In this document: piece after piece, positions 18,722 to 26,495 of the stretch
How the letters are laid out: each line of letters starts with the position of its first letter
Numbering within the stretch: the first letter of the stretch is position 1
DNA from: Peptococcus niger
Lineage (GTDB): Bacteria; Bacillota; Peptococcia; Peptococcales; Peptococcaceae
Assembly (NCBI RefSeq): GCF_900101835.1
Contig: NZ_FNAF01000004.1
Coordinates: 97,685 to 161,684 of the forward strand
Reading direction: 5' to 3'
DNA length: 64,000 bases
Notes under the pieces: generated by a model
The model's database searches: none
What the model saw: only the letters and a program-made list of their open reading frames with translations
What the model was told of the DNA's origin: nothing
Program-made: the position numbers and the translations under genes

Positions 18722-19913
18722 AGCCATGACTCTGAACGGTCAACGAATCGATGGTGAAAAATCAGCTGCTTCGATTGCAGAATTGGCCGCCGCACTCCAA
18801 GGGGAAGGCTATTATTTGCTCTCGCACCGGGAGTTGACCCTGTTGGATCGGGTTCGGAAAAAATGCTTTGCCGATGAAGAAGCCCTGATTTTTTTCCTGC
18901 GTCAATTGGCCTTTATGCTACAAAGTGGCATATCTATTTCGCGGACCTTGACCTATTTACAAGAGGATGCACCGAAACGGTATATTCGTATGATTTGCGA
19001 AGACCTGCAAAAGGGGCTGTCGAAAGGCAAACCGCTGCAAGCGGCTTGGCGTGATTCGGCACTGGGGCTGCCGGCTGAAATTGGCGATTGGTTTGAAATC
19101 GGGGATATGATGGGCGACTTAAGCAGTGCGGCGCAAACGGCTGCCGATGAATTGGCAGAACGCCGGCATCTGAAACAGTCGGTTGCCCAGCAGGTTTTTT
19201 ATCCCTTCCTGGTGTTGTGTCTCTTACTGCTGTTTTTTAATTTATTGCTTTTTGTTATTTTACCGACCCTCATGCAGACATATGCCCAGCTGGGCGTTCG
19301 CTTGCCGGTTATGATGCAGCCCTTGGCAGCACTCAGTAAGCTTTTTGCTATTCCGGGCCTATCTTTTATTTTGGTTCCCTTGGGGCCGGCGCTATTCATT
19401 GCTTTGGGAATTTGGGTCAGCCTTTATCCACCGGCCAGACACCGGCTATGGCAGCTGGCGCGGCGGTTACCACCGGTCAGGCGTCTGCTTTATCGGCACT
19501 TGTATGTGGCTTTTGCCGGGAGCCTGGGACGGCTATTGAGTGCCGGTATTGGCTTGGAACGGGCCCTTGTTTTTTTACAAAAGCGACAGTTTATGGCTTC
19601 AGTGGGAGAGGATTTGGACGCTCTAACCCTGGCCTTGCATAGGGGGATGCCGCTAAGTCGTGCCATGGAAAATTTGGATTTTGTGCCGGAATTGGCGGCA
19701 ACGCTTTTATTTGCCGGTGAGCAGGCCGGCAACTTGCCGCAGGCCTTACTGGATACCGCCGGTTATTATCGCGAACGGGCCGAGATGGAACAGCGGTTTC
19801 TTTTGCGCATCATTGAACCGGTGGCGGTGGTGTTCTTGGGGGCCATGGTTTTAGCTGTTGCCTTGATGTTCTTCTTACCTTTACTGGGAACTTACGATCA
19901 ATTTTTACAGTAG
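18702..19913 (+). CDS. Type IV pilus / type II secretion inner-membrane platform protein (PilC/GspF)
   Basis: A 403-residue membrane protein with two copies of the GspF domain (about 55-180 and 260-385). Each starts with a helical segment such as FLRQLAFMLQSGISISRTL and FAGSLGRLLSAGIGLERAL, with three transmembrane helices at about 165-190, 215-240 and 370-395. It anchors the assembly ATPase and pseudopilins. GGAGGTG precedes the ATG; the gene overlaps the ATPase gene by 20 bp. Confidence 0.93.
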   Translation: MKTFKYEAMTLNGQRIDGEKSAASIAELAAALQGEGYYLLSHRELTLLDRVRKKCFADEEALIFFLRQLAFMLQSGISISRTLTYLQEDAPKRYIRMICEDLQKGLSKGKPLQAAWRDSALGLPAEIGDWFEIGDMMGDLSSAAQTAADELAERRHLKQSVAQQVFYPFLVLCLLLLFFNLLLFVILPTLMQTYAQLGVRLPVMMQPLAALSKLFAIPGLSFILVPLGPALFIALGIWVSLYPPARHRLWQLARRLPPVRRLLYRHLYVAFAGSLGRLLSAGIGLERALVFLQKRQFMASVGEDLDALTLALHRGMPLSRAMENLDFVPELAATLLFAGEQAGNLPQALLDTAGYYRERAEMEQRFLLRIIEPVAVVFLGAMVLAVALMFFLPLLGTYDQFLQ

Positions 19914-19921
19914 GAGGGCGT

Positions 19922-20281
19922 ATGAAACGAGGCATCAGTTTGCCTGAAATGCTGGTGGTCCTGGCCATTATGGGCTGCTTTATTGCGATATTGGCGGTCC
20001 GCGTCATGCCTCTGGTCGATCAAGAACGTGATGGGCGCTTTGAAGCGGACATGCGGATTATAGCAGGTGCCATGGAAACTGCAGCCCTGGACGGTGTTCG
20101 ACCGGATGGGCAGCGCACATTGGTAGAAAAAGGCTACTTGAAACAAGCGTTAAAGCCACCTCTGAAAGGGCTTTCTTATCAATGTCATGTGCAGGGACGA
20201 GATGCCGTGGTAGAACTTGTCAGGGAGTCGGATCATGAGGTACAGAAAGAAATATCAATTGCGAGGGTTTACCCTGCTTGA
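19922..20281 (+). CDS. Prepilin-like protein 1 (major pseudopilin candidate, GspG/ComGC-like)
   Basis: A 119-residue protein with a class III prepilin signal: basic leader KRG, cleavage after Gly, then ISLPEMLVVLAIMG with Glu at +5 and a 20-residue hydrophobic helix. After removal of the four-residue leader the helix would pack into the pilus core. Being the first pilin gene after the platform gene, it is the most likely main subunit. TAGGAGG precedes the ATG. Conserved Pro at +4 before Glu is unusual but occurs in related pilins. Confidence 0.85.
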   Translation: MKRGISLPEMLVVLAIMGCFIAILAVRVMPLVDQERDGRFEADMRIIAGAMETAALDGVRPDGQRTLVEKGYLKQALKPPLKGLSYQCHVQGRDAVVELVRESDHEVQKEISIARVYPA

Positions 20282-20684
20282 AGCGCTCTTGGTGTGTCTG
20301 ATCTTTGCCCTGGTGGCTGTAGCGGTGATGCCGGTCATGTATCACAGCATTCAAGAAAAAACGACCGAGCAAGAAGCCATGGTGCTTTTGAGTAATCTGA
20401 GATCAGCTCAGCTGCAGGTGATGCGTGAAGGCGGTACAGCAGTGATACGGGCGAATGGGCAAGGCTACACCATTAACTACGACGGTCCCCGCCCTTATCA
20501 AAAGAGGGTGCCCCTCAAAAGCCGGATCAGTCAATCGACTGTGCTAACCTTCCAGCAGATAGATCGGTTGAGCAGCCGGACCTTTCCGGCAACATTTACC
20601 TTAACCGCCGGGAATACACAACGCTATATCATTGTGGATTCGGTCGGCCGTATTTACTATCGGCAAATAAAGCCTGAGGGGTGA
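20235..20684 (+). CDS. Prepilin-like protein 2 (GspH/FimT-like minor pseudopilin)
   Basis: A 149-residue protein with leader MRYRKKYQLRG, then FTLLEALLVCLIFALVAVAV: Gly at -1 and Glu at +5, the classic prepilin peptidase site. ATG 20235 overlaps the preceding gene by 47 bp and gives a normal 11-residue leader. The C-terminal part is beta-rich, as in GspH. It is likely a minor pilin that primes or caps the fibre. Confidence 0.85.
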   Translation: MRYRKKYQLRGFTLLEALLVCLIFALVAVAVMPVMYHSIQEKTTEQEAMVLLSNLRSAQLQVMREGGTAVIRANGQGYTINYDGPRPYQKRVPLKSRISQSTVLTFQQIDRLSSRTFPATFTLTAGNTQRYIIVDSVGRIYYRQIKPEG

Positions 20685-20688
20685 TGGG

Positions 20689-21006
20689 ATGCGTAAACCT
20701 GGAAATACGCTTTTGGAAGTTCTGGTGGCCCTCTTTATTATGGCAATCCTTTTGCTGAGCCTTTTACCGGCGGTCGGCAATATGGCGCAATGGGGTAAAA
20801 AAATTGATGAACGCGCCGAGCTGCGTGCGTCCGTAGACGGTTTGTTGGCCGGCACCGCCGGTACAGGCACCCTGCCGGACGGCGGCCGCTGGCAGACCGA
20901 TTGTCATCCTTTTTCTGCCGTTCAAGGGGTGGATGTGGTCACCGTAACCATCAAGAGGGAGCATGAACAAGTTCAATATATGACGCTGAGAAAGGCATCA
21001 TCATGA
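20689..21006 (+). CDS. Prepilin-like protein 3 (GspI-like minor pseudopilin)
   Basis: A short 105-residue protein, leader MRKPG then NTLLEVLVALFIMAILLLS. Gly is at -1 and Glu at +5, but Asn rather than Phe or Met occupies +1. Size and position between GspH-like and GspJ-like pilins fit GspI. It starts four bases after the previous stop and overlaps the next gene by four bases. Confidence 0.82.
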   Translation: MRKPGNTLLEVLVALFIMAILLLSLLPAVGNMAQWGKKIDERAELRASVDGLLAGTAGTGTLPDGGRWQTDCHPFSAVQGVDVVTVTIKREHEQVQYMTLRKASS

Positions 21007-21608
21007 AGGGACAGAAGGCCTTTAGTTTAGTTGAAGCCTTGGTGGCGCTTTTCGTCGGCGCCCTTGTTGTTCTCATGGCCACCCAATTCTGCTTCCAATT
21101 TATGCAGACGAGCCATCGCTTGGCAGACGAGGTGCGCCTTAGGGATCAACTGGTCTATGGCATGAACCGGATGGAAGAGGATATTCGTGAATCAGAAGGC
21201 GTTTGTACAATGAGACATGATGATCCCTTGAGGTCAGATAGGCTGTATTTAAAGCGCCGGATTGCCGTGCCTAAAGGGTTTAACTTTGGTGAAAGTCAGT
21301 GGCAGTTTATTGAATACGGGTTAAATTGGAATAGCAAACAAACCGCAGAAGACCGGTCAGCCGGGCCCTACGTCCTCTACCGGCGGTTGCACTTGAACGT
21401 TTTAGGCGGCAACGACCGCCAGCCGCTCAATGCGGGGATGGTCAAGGAGGGACTTGCCATTCGCTATTTAGATGCAAACGGTCAGGAAACCCGACAAGCA
21501 TTAGAGGTGGCGGCATTATCGGTCACCTTAACCGGTCAAACTTCTGTCGGCCAACGATTGATGTTGACCCGGGAAATATCTTTGGAAGGGCGGGAAGCCA
21601 ATGAATGA
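21003..21608 (+). CDS. Prepilin-like protein 4 (GspJ/PilW-like minor pseudopilin)
   Basis: A 201-residue protein with leader MKGQKA then FSLVEALVALFVGALVVLMA. Glu +5 is conserved but Ala, not Gly, is at -1, which prepilin peptidases tolerate less often. The following long helix and beta-rich domain match GspJ/PilW. It overlaps the previous gene by ATGA and the next by eight bases. It probably completes the tip complex with the other minor pilins. Confidence 0.82.
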   Translation: MKGQKAFSLVEALVALFVGALVVLMATQFCFQFMQTSHRLADEVRLRDQLVYGMNRMEEDIRESEGVCTMRHDDPLRSDRLYLKRRIAVPKGFNFGESQWQFIEYGLNWNSKQTAEDRSAGPYVLYRRLHLNVLGGNDRQPLNAGMVKEGLAIRYLDANGQETRQALEVAALSVTLTGQTSVGQRLMLTREISLEGREANE

Positions 21609-22656
21609 CAGTAAAAGGCTGGTATTTTTCCAGGAAAGTGGTCAATGGCAGACGGTCACATACAGTGAAACAGGTGAACAAGAGTCGCAGCAAACCGGGC
21701 TTGTTTTGCCGGGCAAGGGGACAGATTATTTTTTGAACCGCAACCGGTTCCGGCCTATCGTGATGGTACCGGCTAAACATTGCCGGTGGTTTTTGCTCAC
21801 CCTTCCGGCCAAGACGGAGGAGCATGACCGCCACCGCATTTTACGGTCACGCGCGCAAAGCCTGGGAAGTGGCCAAAGGCCATTTTTCTATTACCGTCAA
21901 GTCGGCGAACAAGCTCATCTTATTTTATACAGCCTTTGTTTGATGAGCACGCCCCTTACCCGGCGAGAGCAGGTGATGGTCGGTCGTTGTACCTACTTGC
22001 CTGAAATGGTGTGGCAGAGCCTTGGCTTTGAAGACGGCAGCGGTTACTATGAACAGTCGGATGGGTCGGGCTGGTGGGCTTGTATGGACGGCTCTTGCGC
22101 CATTGCCTTAAAAATGGGGGACCTTGCTGAGATTCAGCAGGCAAAAGAAACGCTTCAGGCCTTCGGCCTGGCCTGCACCGATCACTTGCGCTTAACGAAA
22201 GCGGCTGAGACAGCGACCTTGCCGGACTTGCCCGGCCAAAGTGAGCGAATGGGGCAAGCTGGTCAAAAGCGCTTGTGGCAGGCGATTGCCCTTGTAGTTG
22301 TCTTGGGGATCACCGCCTCCGGCCTTCTTCATTTTCAGGCGAATCGCTTGACTGCTCAGTTGGAAACGGCCCAATCGAGAGTGGCCGACTACTCGTCTAC
22401 TGCGGATAAAGCCATTGTGCCGTATGGGGCGGTCTTAACCACCATTCATGAAAAGGCAGGGTCAACCATTCATTTGGAAAAATGGGTGGGTCAAGGCAGT
22501 CAATTAACCCTTAGTGGACGGTGTTCGGACCAGGAGCAACTGAAAAAATTTTGCGCGGCCATTGAGGATGAAGGCACCGTCACGCAAGTGCGCTTGCTTG
22601 ATATGACGCCGAAAGATCAACAATGGCTCTTTCAGATAAGCCTGCAATTTCATTAA
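21601..22656 (+). CDS. Pilus/secretion scaffold protein with GspL or PilM-PilN-like layout
   Basis: A 351-residue protein. Residues 1-220 are soluble and show no recognisable ATP-binding motif. A single membrane helix lies at about 226-245 (IALVVVLGITASGLLHF), followed by a coiled coil and a small alpha/beta domain. This is the plan of GspL, or a fused PilM-PilN, which link the assembly ATPase to the periplasmic side. The assignment rests on position (after the pilins, before a PilO-like gene) and topology rather than motifs, and the cytoplasmic part is diverged from PilM. Confidence 0.6.
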   Translation: MNDSKRLVFFQESGQWQTVTYSETGEQESQQTGLVLPGKGTDYFLNRNRFRPIVMVPAKHCRWFLLTLPAKTEEHDRHRILRSRAQSLGSGQRPFFYYRQVGEQAHLILYSLCLMSTPLTRREQVMVGRCTYLPEMVWQSLGFEDGSGYYEQSDGSGWWACMDGSCAIALKMGDLAEIQQAKETLQAFGLACTDHLRLTKAAETATLPDLPGQSERMGQAGQKRLWQAIALVVVLGITASGLLHFQANRLTAQLETAQSRVADYSSTADKAIVPYGAVLTTIHEKAGSTIHLEKWVGQGSQLTLSGRCSDQEQLKKFCAAIEDEGTVTQVRLLDMTPKDQQWLFQISLQFH

Positions 22657-22668
22657 AGGGAGGGTGCT

Positions 22669-23070
22669 ATGGGGTTACGTAAACCGTATGTTATTGCTTT
22701 ATTGGCAGCACTTATTTTATTTTTTACGGTCCAGGTTTATTCCGGTCTGGCCCAGGTTCACGATTTACAAGATGAACTCAATCGGCAAAAGCAATTGACA
22801 CAAGTGGCGCCCGTTAGCCAAGCGCGGTGGCAGGCCTCTGAATTGATTGGCAACTGGCAGAAAGCGCAAGGTCAATTTACCATCAGCGCGCCGGACCTTA
22901 CATTTAACGCGCAAACCGGGCATCATCTTGTTCAATTCAAAGGAAAAACGGCCAACTTATTGGCCTTTTACCGCTATTTTGAAAAGAAGGCGCAAGTCGG
23001 CACCATTACTCATATGACCTTGGAGGAGGCAGGCGATGATTCGACCTTGTCGGTGGAATTTCTCTGGTGA
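22669..23070 (+). CDS. PilO/GspM-like pilus alignment protein
   Basis: A 133-residue protein with one N-terminal membrane helix (about 7-27), a short coiled coil (QVHDLQDELNRQKQL) and a ferredoxin-like C-terminal domain of about 70 residues. Order after the GspL-like gene and topology match PilO/GspM, which dimerise with PilN/GspL. GGAGGG precedes the ATG. It overlaps the next gene by 35 bp. Sequence similarity to family members is too weak to be certain. Confidence 0.6.
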   Translation: MGLRKPYVIALLAALILFFTVQVYSGLAQVHDLQDELNRQKQLTQVAPVSQARWQASELIGNWQKAQGQFTISAPDLTFNAQTGHHLVQFKGKTANLLAFYRYFEKKAQVGTITHMTLEEAGDDSTLSVEFLW

Positions 23071-23941
23071 AAAACGTGCCGGCGCCTTACTGATTGTCCT
23101 TTTTGTCATGGCCTTGGTGATGCTGATGCTCATGACCTTGCTTGGCCTCATGCATTGGCAGGCCGATATGGAAGGCGCTGAAGAGGCCCGCTTCGCAACG
23201 GAAGAGCTTTTGACCGGGGCTGCTCGTGCTGCACAAGCAGCCTTGCCGGACACCTTGCCGGCTGTGGGAAAGACGGTGACTTTATTTGATGAGGCCCTAT
23301 CAGCAGATAATCATGTTGCCGCATACTTAAAGCGGGATGATCAGTACCGCGTCAGCTTGCAGGCTGTTGCAAGACATCTCCCATCTGCGCCACGCACCCA
23401 AACGCGCAGCTATTTTGTTATAAAAACAGCAGAGGCGCTGGACGAAACACCGGTTATGGTTTATGATTTTAATCGGCGAGATGGCGCTTTTGACGTTTGG
23501 CTGACCATCAATGCCGATGCGCCCTTGGTCCTGGTGCCGCCGGCGGACATTGCCAAGAGCCCCGGCAAGGATTTAGGGACCAAGTGCGAACCGATAGAGT
23601 TACATGTCATTGGGCCCTTGCAAGTTGAATCGCCCTTGCATGTTAGGGGAAAGCTCATCGTTGATGGTGATTTGCTGGTTAAAGCGCCGATAGAGGCGGA
23701 AGAGGTTTTCGTCCAGGGCCGCTTTTCCCTGGCGGGCGCTGGCCATTTGACCGCTAAGGCCCTTTGGCTGAAATCGCCCGAAGATCTTGCCGCCGTAAAA
23801 GCCCCGGATGCGGATGAAGCAGCCTTGATTGAGGCCGATATCCGTCAATGGGATGCGCCTGCGGCGCTTCATTATTATGATTTGGGTTTAGCAATAAAGG
23901 AGAAAAAATGGACCATCAAGGACGCCGGGCGCGCTTCTTAG
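23036..23941 (+). CDS. PilX/GspK-like membrane protein with a bactofilin-like repeat region
   Basis: A 301-residue protein beginning with a basic segment and a strong membrane helix (RAGALLIVLFVMALVMLML, about 15-33), as in PilX/GspK proteins of pilus operons. No Glu+5 prepilin pattern is evident. Residues about 190-250 consist of short hydrophobic repeats (IGPLQVESPLHVRGKLIVDG, VKAPIEAEEVFVQGRFSL) resembling the beta-helix of bactofilin-type polymer-forming proteins. GGAGG precedes ATG 23036. Function is unknown; it may be an exposed tip or scaffold protein. Confidence 0.6.
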   Translation: MIRPCRWNFSGEKRAGALLIVLFVMALVMLMLMTLLGLMHWQADMEGAEEARFATEELLTGAARAAQAALPDTLPAVGKTVTLFDEALSADNHVAAYLKRDDQYRVSLQAVARHLPSAPRTQTRSYFVIKTAEALDETPVMVYDFNRRDGAFDVWLTINADAPLVLVPPADIAKSPGKDLGTKCEPIELHVIGPLQVESPLHVRGKLIVDGDLLVKAPIEAEEVFVQGRFSLAGAGHLTAKALWLKSPEDLAAVKAPDADEAALIEADIRQWDAPAALHYYDLGLAIKEKKWTIKDAGRAS

Positions 23942-24987
23942 CCAAAATGGCGCAAGCAGGCCGGGCAGCAGCGATGATTATAACGAGTTATGAAAACCGC
24001 CGCTATTTTAGCGGCTTTAGCGGCAGTTTCGGATATTTGCTGATAACGCCAAGCCGGACTGTCTTGCTCACAGACAGCCGGTACACCCAGCAGGCTCAAG
24101 AAGAAGCCCCGGATATTCTACATAAAAAAGTTGGCGGATTGACCGCCATTGCCGAATTGGCTAAGCTTCTGCAGGATGTGGATGACGGCCCAATCGGTTT
24201 CGATGGCCGGTTGGCTGATTATCCGACCTATGTGGCCTTGGCCGCCCAATTCGGTGCAGATCGGCTGGTTGACCTGTCGGATATCGTTGATGCTCAGCGT
24301 GGCGTGAAAGACGCAGATGAAATCGCCTTGCTTGCTCAAGCGGAAGCCATTGGCGATGCCGCCTTCCAGGTGGCTTGTGAGCGCATGCGGGCAGGGATGA
24401 CAGAAGTTGAAGTGGCGCTTATCCTGGAAACGGAGATGCGCCGGCGCGGTGCCCAGAGCACGAGTTTTGATACCATTGTTGCCAGCGGTGCACGCGGCGC
24501 CTTGCCCCACGGTTTGGCGAGCGGTAAAAAAATGGCTGAAGGTGACCTCGTGGTCATGGATTTCGGTTGTAAATTTAACGGCTATTGTTCAGATATGACC
24601 CGGACTGTTGCCATCGGCCAGCCCTCGGCTGGGCTGCAAGACCTCTATGCCTTGGTGTTGAAAGCGCAGAAGGTTTGTCTGGATGCAGCGCGGGCGGGCG
24701 TTATCGGAGCAGAGGTCCATCAAATAGCTGTGGACCTTTTCTCGGATGCCGGTATGGGAGCCTATTTTGGTCATGGACTGGGGCATTCTGTCGGTTTGGA
24801 AATTCATGAAAAACCGGTGTTTTCACCTGCCCAGCAATCGGCTTTGCCTGCCGGTACCGTGATTACCGTTGAACCGGGCTTGTACTTACCGGGTCAAGGC
24901 GGCGTACGCATTGAAGATGTGATTGCCTTAACCGATGACGGTTGTCTTAATTTAACCCACTCTCCGAAAGAGCTGCTGATCCTATAA
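23908..24987 (+). CDS. pepP: Xaa-Pro aminopeptidase family metallopeptidase
   Basis: A 359-residue M24B peptidase removing N-terminal residues before proline. The N-terminal creatinase-like domain (1-125) precedes the pita-bread catalytic domain with metal ligands in VMDFGCKFNGYCSDMTR (two Asp), GHGLGHSVGLEIHE (His) and VITVEPGLYLPG plus GVRIEDV (two Glu). AAAGGAG precedes the ATG, which overlaps the pilus operon's last gene by 34 bp. It is next to efp, the usual location in Clostridia. Confidence 0.93.
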   Translation: MDHQGRRARFLAKMAQAGRAAAMIITSYENRRYFSGFSGSFGYLLITPSRTVLLTDSRYTQQAQEEAPDILHKKVGGLTAIAELAKLLQDVDDGPIGFDGRLADYPTYVALAAQFGADRLVDLSDIVDAQRGVKDADEIALLAQAEAIGDAAFQVACERMRAGMTEVEVALILETEMRRRGAQSTSFDTIVASGARGALPHGLASGKKMAEGDLVVMDFGCKFNGYCSDMTRTVAIGQPSAGLQDLYALVLKAQKVCLDAARAGVIGAEVHQIAVDLFSDAGMGAYFGHGLGHSVGLEIHEKPVFSPAQQSALPAGTVITVEPGLYLPGQGGVRIEDVIALTDDGCLNLTHSPKELLIL

Positions 24988-25019
24988 ATAAAAAGGTGGC
25001 AATATAAGACGCTGCACGG

Positions 25020-25025
25020 TATAAT
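25020..25025 (+). promoter_or_regulatory. -10 element of a probable efp promoter
   Basis: A consensus TATAAT lies 40 bp before efp; the expected -35 position (24997-25002, TGGCAA) matches poorly. Confidence 0.45.
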
Positions 25026-25064
25026 ATATCTGATTGACCAAGACTGTTAGGAGGAAAATAACGA

Positions 25065-25622
25065 ATGATCTCATCCAATGATTTTAGACCCGGTGTCACC
25101 ATTGAACTGAATGGCGATCCGTGCCAAGTAATTGAATTTCAGCACGTCAAGCCCGGTAAAGGGGCTGCATTTGTGCGCACAAAAGTCAAAAACTTAAAAA
25201 CCGGCTCCACCACAGAAATGACCTTCCGCGGTGGTGAAAAAGTGCCGAAAGCAACCTTAGAGCGTCGTCAGATGCAGTATCTTTACTTTGATGGTGACAG
25301 CTATGTCTTCATGGATAATGAGACATTTGATCAAATCAGCCTGCAGGAAAAGGCATTGGACGGCGGCGAAAAATATTTGAAAGAAAATATGGATTGCCAA
25401 GTGACTTCTTATGAAGGTGAAATTCTCGGTGTGGAATTGCCCACGACCGTTGAATTGGAAGTAACTGAAACCGAACCGGGCATTAAAGGGGACACCGCCT
25501 CCGGCGGGACAAAACCGGCAACGCTCGAAACTGGCGTTACCGTTCAAGTGCCCTTCTTCGTCAATACCGGTGATGTATTGCGCATTGATACACGCACCGG
25601 TGATTATCTGGAACGCGCCTAA
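25065..25622 (+). CDS. efp: Translation elongation factor P
   Basis: A 185-residue factor of three beta-barrel domains that relieves ribosome stalling at polyproline. The tip loop of domain I reads [17 protein letters not shown] with Lys at the normally modified position (residue about 32). Domains II/III contain [20 protein letters not shown] and the C-terminal [20 protein letters not shown]. Full length and complete. AGGAGG precedes the ATG. Confidence 0.97.
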   Translation: MISSNDFRPGVTIELNGDPCQVIEFQHVKPGKGAAFVRTKVKNLKTGSTTEMTFRGGEKVPKATLERRQMQYLYFDGDSYVFMDNETFDQISLQEKALDGGEKYLKENMDCQVTSYEGEILGVELPTTVELEVTETEPGIKGDTASGGTKPATLETGVTVQVPFFVNTGDVLRIDTRTGDYLERA

Positions 25623-25647
25623 AGGCGTTGGTTGAAAGGAGATTGAA

Positions 25648-26094
25648 ATGGCTATTTCAGAACGCGTCGCTTATTTGAAAGGTCTCGCAGAAGGATTAGG
25701 GCTTCAGGAAAAGGACAAAACCGGTAAATTTTATAATGAACTTATGAGCTTACTGGAAGAAATGGCGCTGGTCGTGGATTACCTTCAAGATGAAAAGGAT
25801 GAACTTGAAGAATACCTTGATGCACTGGATGAAGACCTGTCTGATGTTGAAGACGTCGTTTTCGATTTAGATGACGATGAATTTGATGACGATGATTTTG
25901 AAGACTATGATTTCAATACTCTGGGCAATTATATGGAAACTGAATGCCCCGGTTGCGGGGAAACCATCGCCTATTTTGACGATGCGGAAGAAGGCGACTC
26001 CATCGATATCATTTGCCCGAACTGTGGTGATGTGGTGGCCAGCATCGGTGACGATGATGACATCGAAGTAACAGAAGCAGAAGAAGATCTGTAA
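25648..26094 (+). CDS. CD1247-type N-terminal domain protein with acidic linker and zinc ribbon
   Basis: A 148-residue protein. Residues 1-45 (SERVAYLKGLAEGLG...) match the small helical domain named after C. difficile CD1247. A very acidic stretch (about 50-90, mostly Asp/Glu) follows, then a zinc ribbon with CPGC and CPNC knuckles (about 100-130), as in many Clostridia. This gene usually follows efp. Its role is unknown; the ribbon and acidic arm suggest contact with a nucleic-acid or transcription/translation complex. Confidence 0.8.
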   Translation: MAISERVAYLKGLAEGLGLQEKDKTGKFYNELMSLLEEMALVVDYLQDEKDELEEYLDALDEDLSDVEDVVFDLDDDEFDDDDFEDYDFNTLGNYMETECPGCGETIAYFDDAEEGDSIDIICPNCGDVVASIGDDDDIEVTEAEEDL

Positions 26095-26116
26095 AGTTTT
26101 ATTGCTAGACTTATTC

Positions 26117-26141
26117 GCTCGGCATTTGCCGAGCTTTTTTA
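26117..26141 (+). terminator. Intrinsic terminator
   Basis: GCTCGGC, a 4-nt loop, GCCGAGC and a T run, 23 bp after the CD1247-type gene; ends the pilus-pepP-efp region. Confidence 0.9.
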
Positions 26142-26271
26142 TTTGCCTGTGATTGCACAATAATGCACAAGTGAAATATTCTTTAAGATATGGGTTGTAA
26201 GAAAAAATTGCAACAAAATGGGTGTTGAAATGAAATCATGGGAAGCGGTATTTAAAATACGGTGATATTTT

Positions 26272-26300
26272 ATGACAAACATCAACAAGTGTGATATAAT
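26272..26300 (+). promoter_or_regulatory. Probable promoter of the bcd-etfBA operon
   Basis: ATGACA (26272-26277), a 17-bp spacer and TATAAT (26295-26300), about 195 bp upstream of the dehydrogenase gene. Confidence 0.7.
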
Positions 26301-26333
26301 GGACACATAAAGAGCGAAAAGTATCTTGACATC

Positions 26334-26377
26334 TCTTAAAAAAACTGAAATTAGTTTTTTTTAAGATATTTTTTTTG
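26334..26377 (+). terminator. Terminator-like hairpin in the bcd leader (possible attenuator)
   Basis: TCTTAAAAAAACT (26334-26346) pairs with AGTTTTTTTTAAGA (26353-26366), followed by eight T residues. It lies about 30-70 nt after the predicted transcription start and 120 bp before the coding region, so it would interrupt leader transcripts. No known riboswitch fold was recognised in the rest of the 26142-26495 gap. Confidence 0.5.
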
Positions 26378-26495
26378 CTGTTTTAAGGGTCAGAAAAAAA
26401 CAAGTTGTCTGATTTTATTCTTTTTGCATTTCTGTTAGTGAATTATTGCACAAAATTTCATTGAAACAGATGTCAAAATCAAAGGAGGTATTTGC

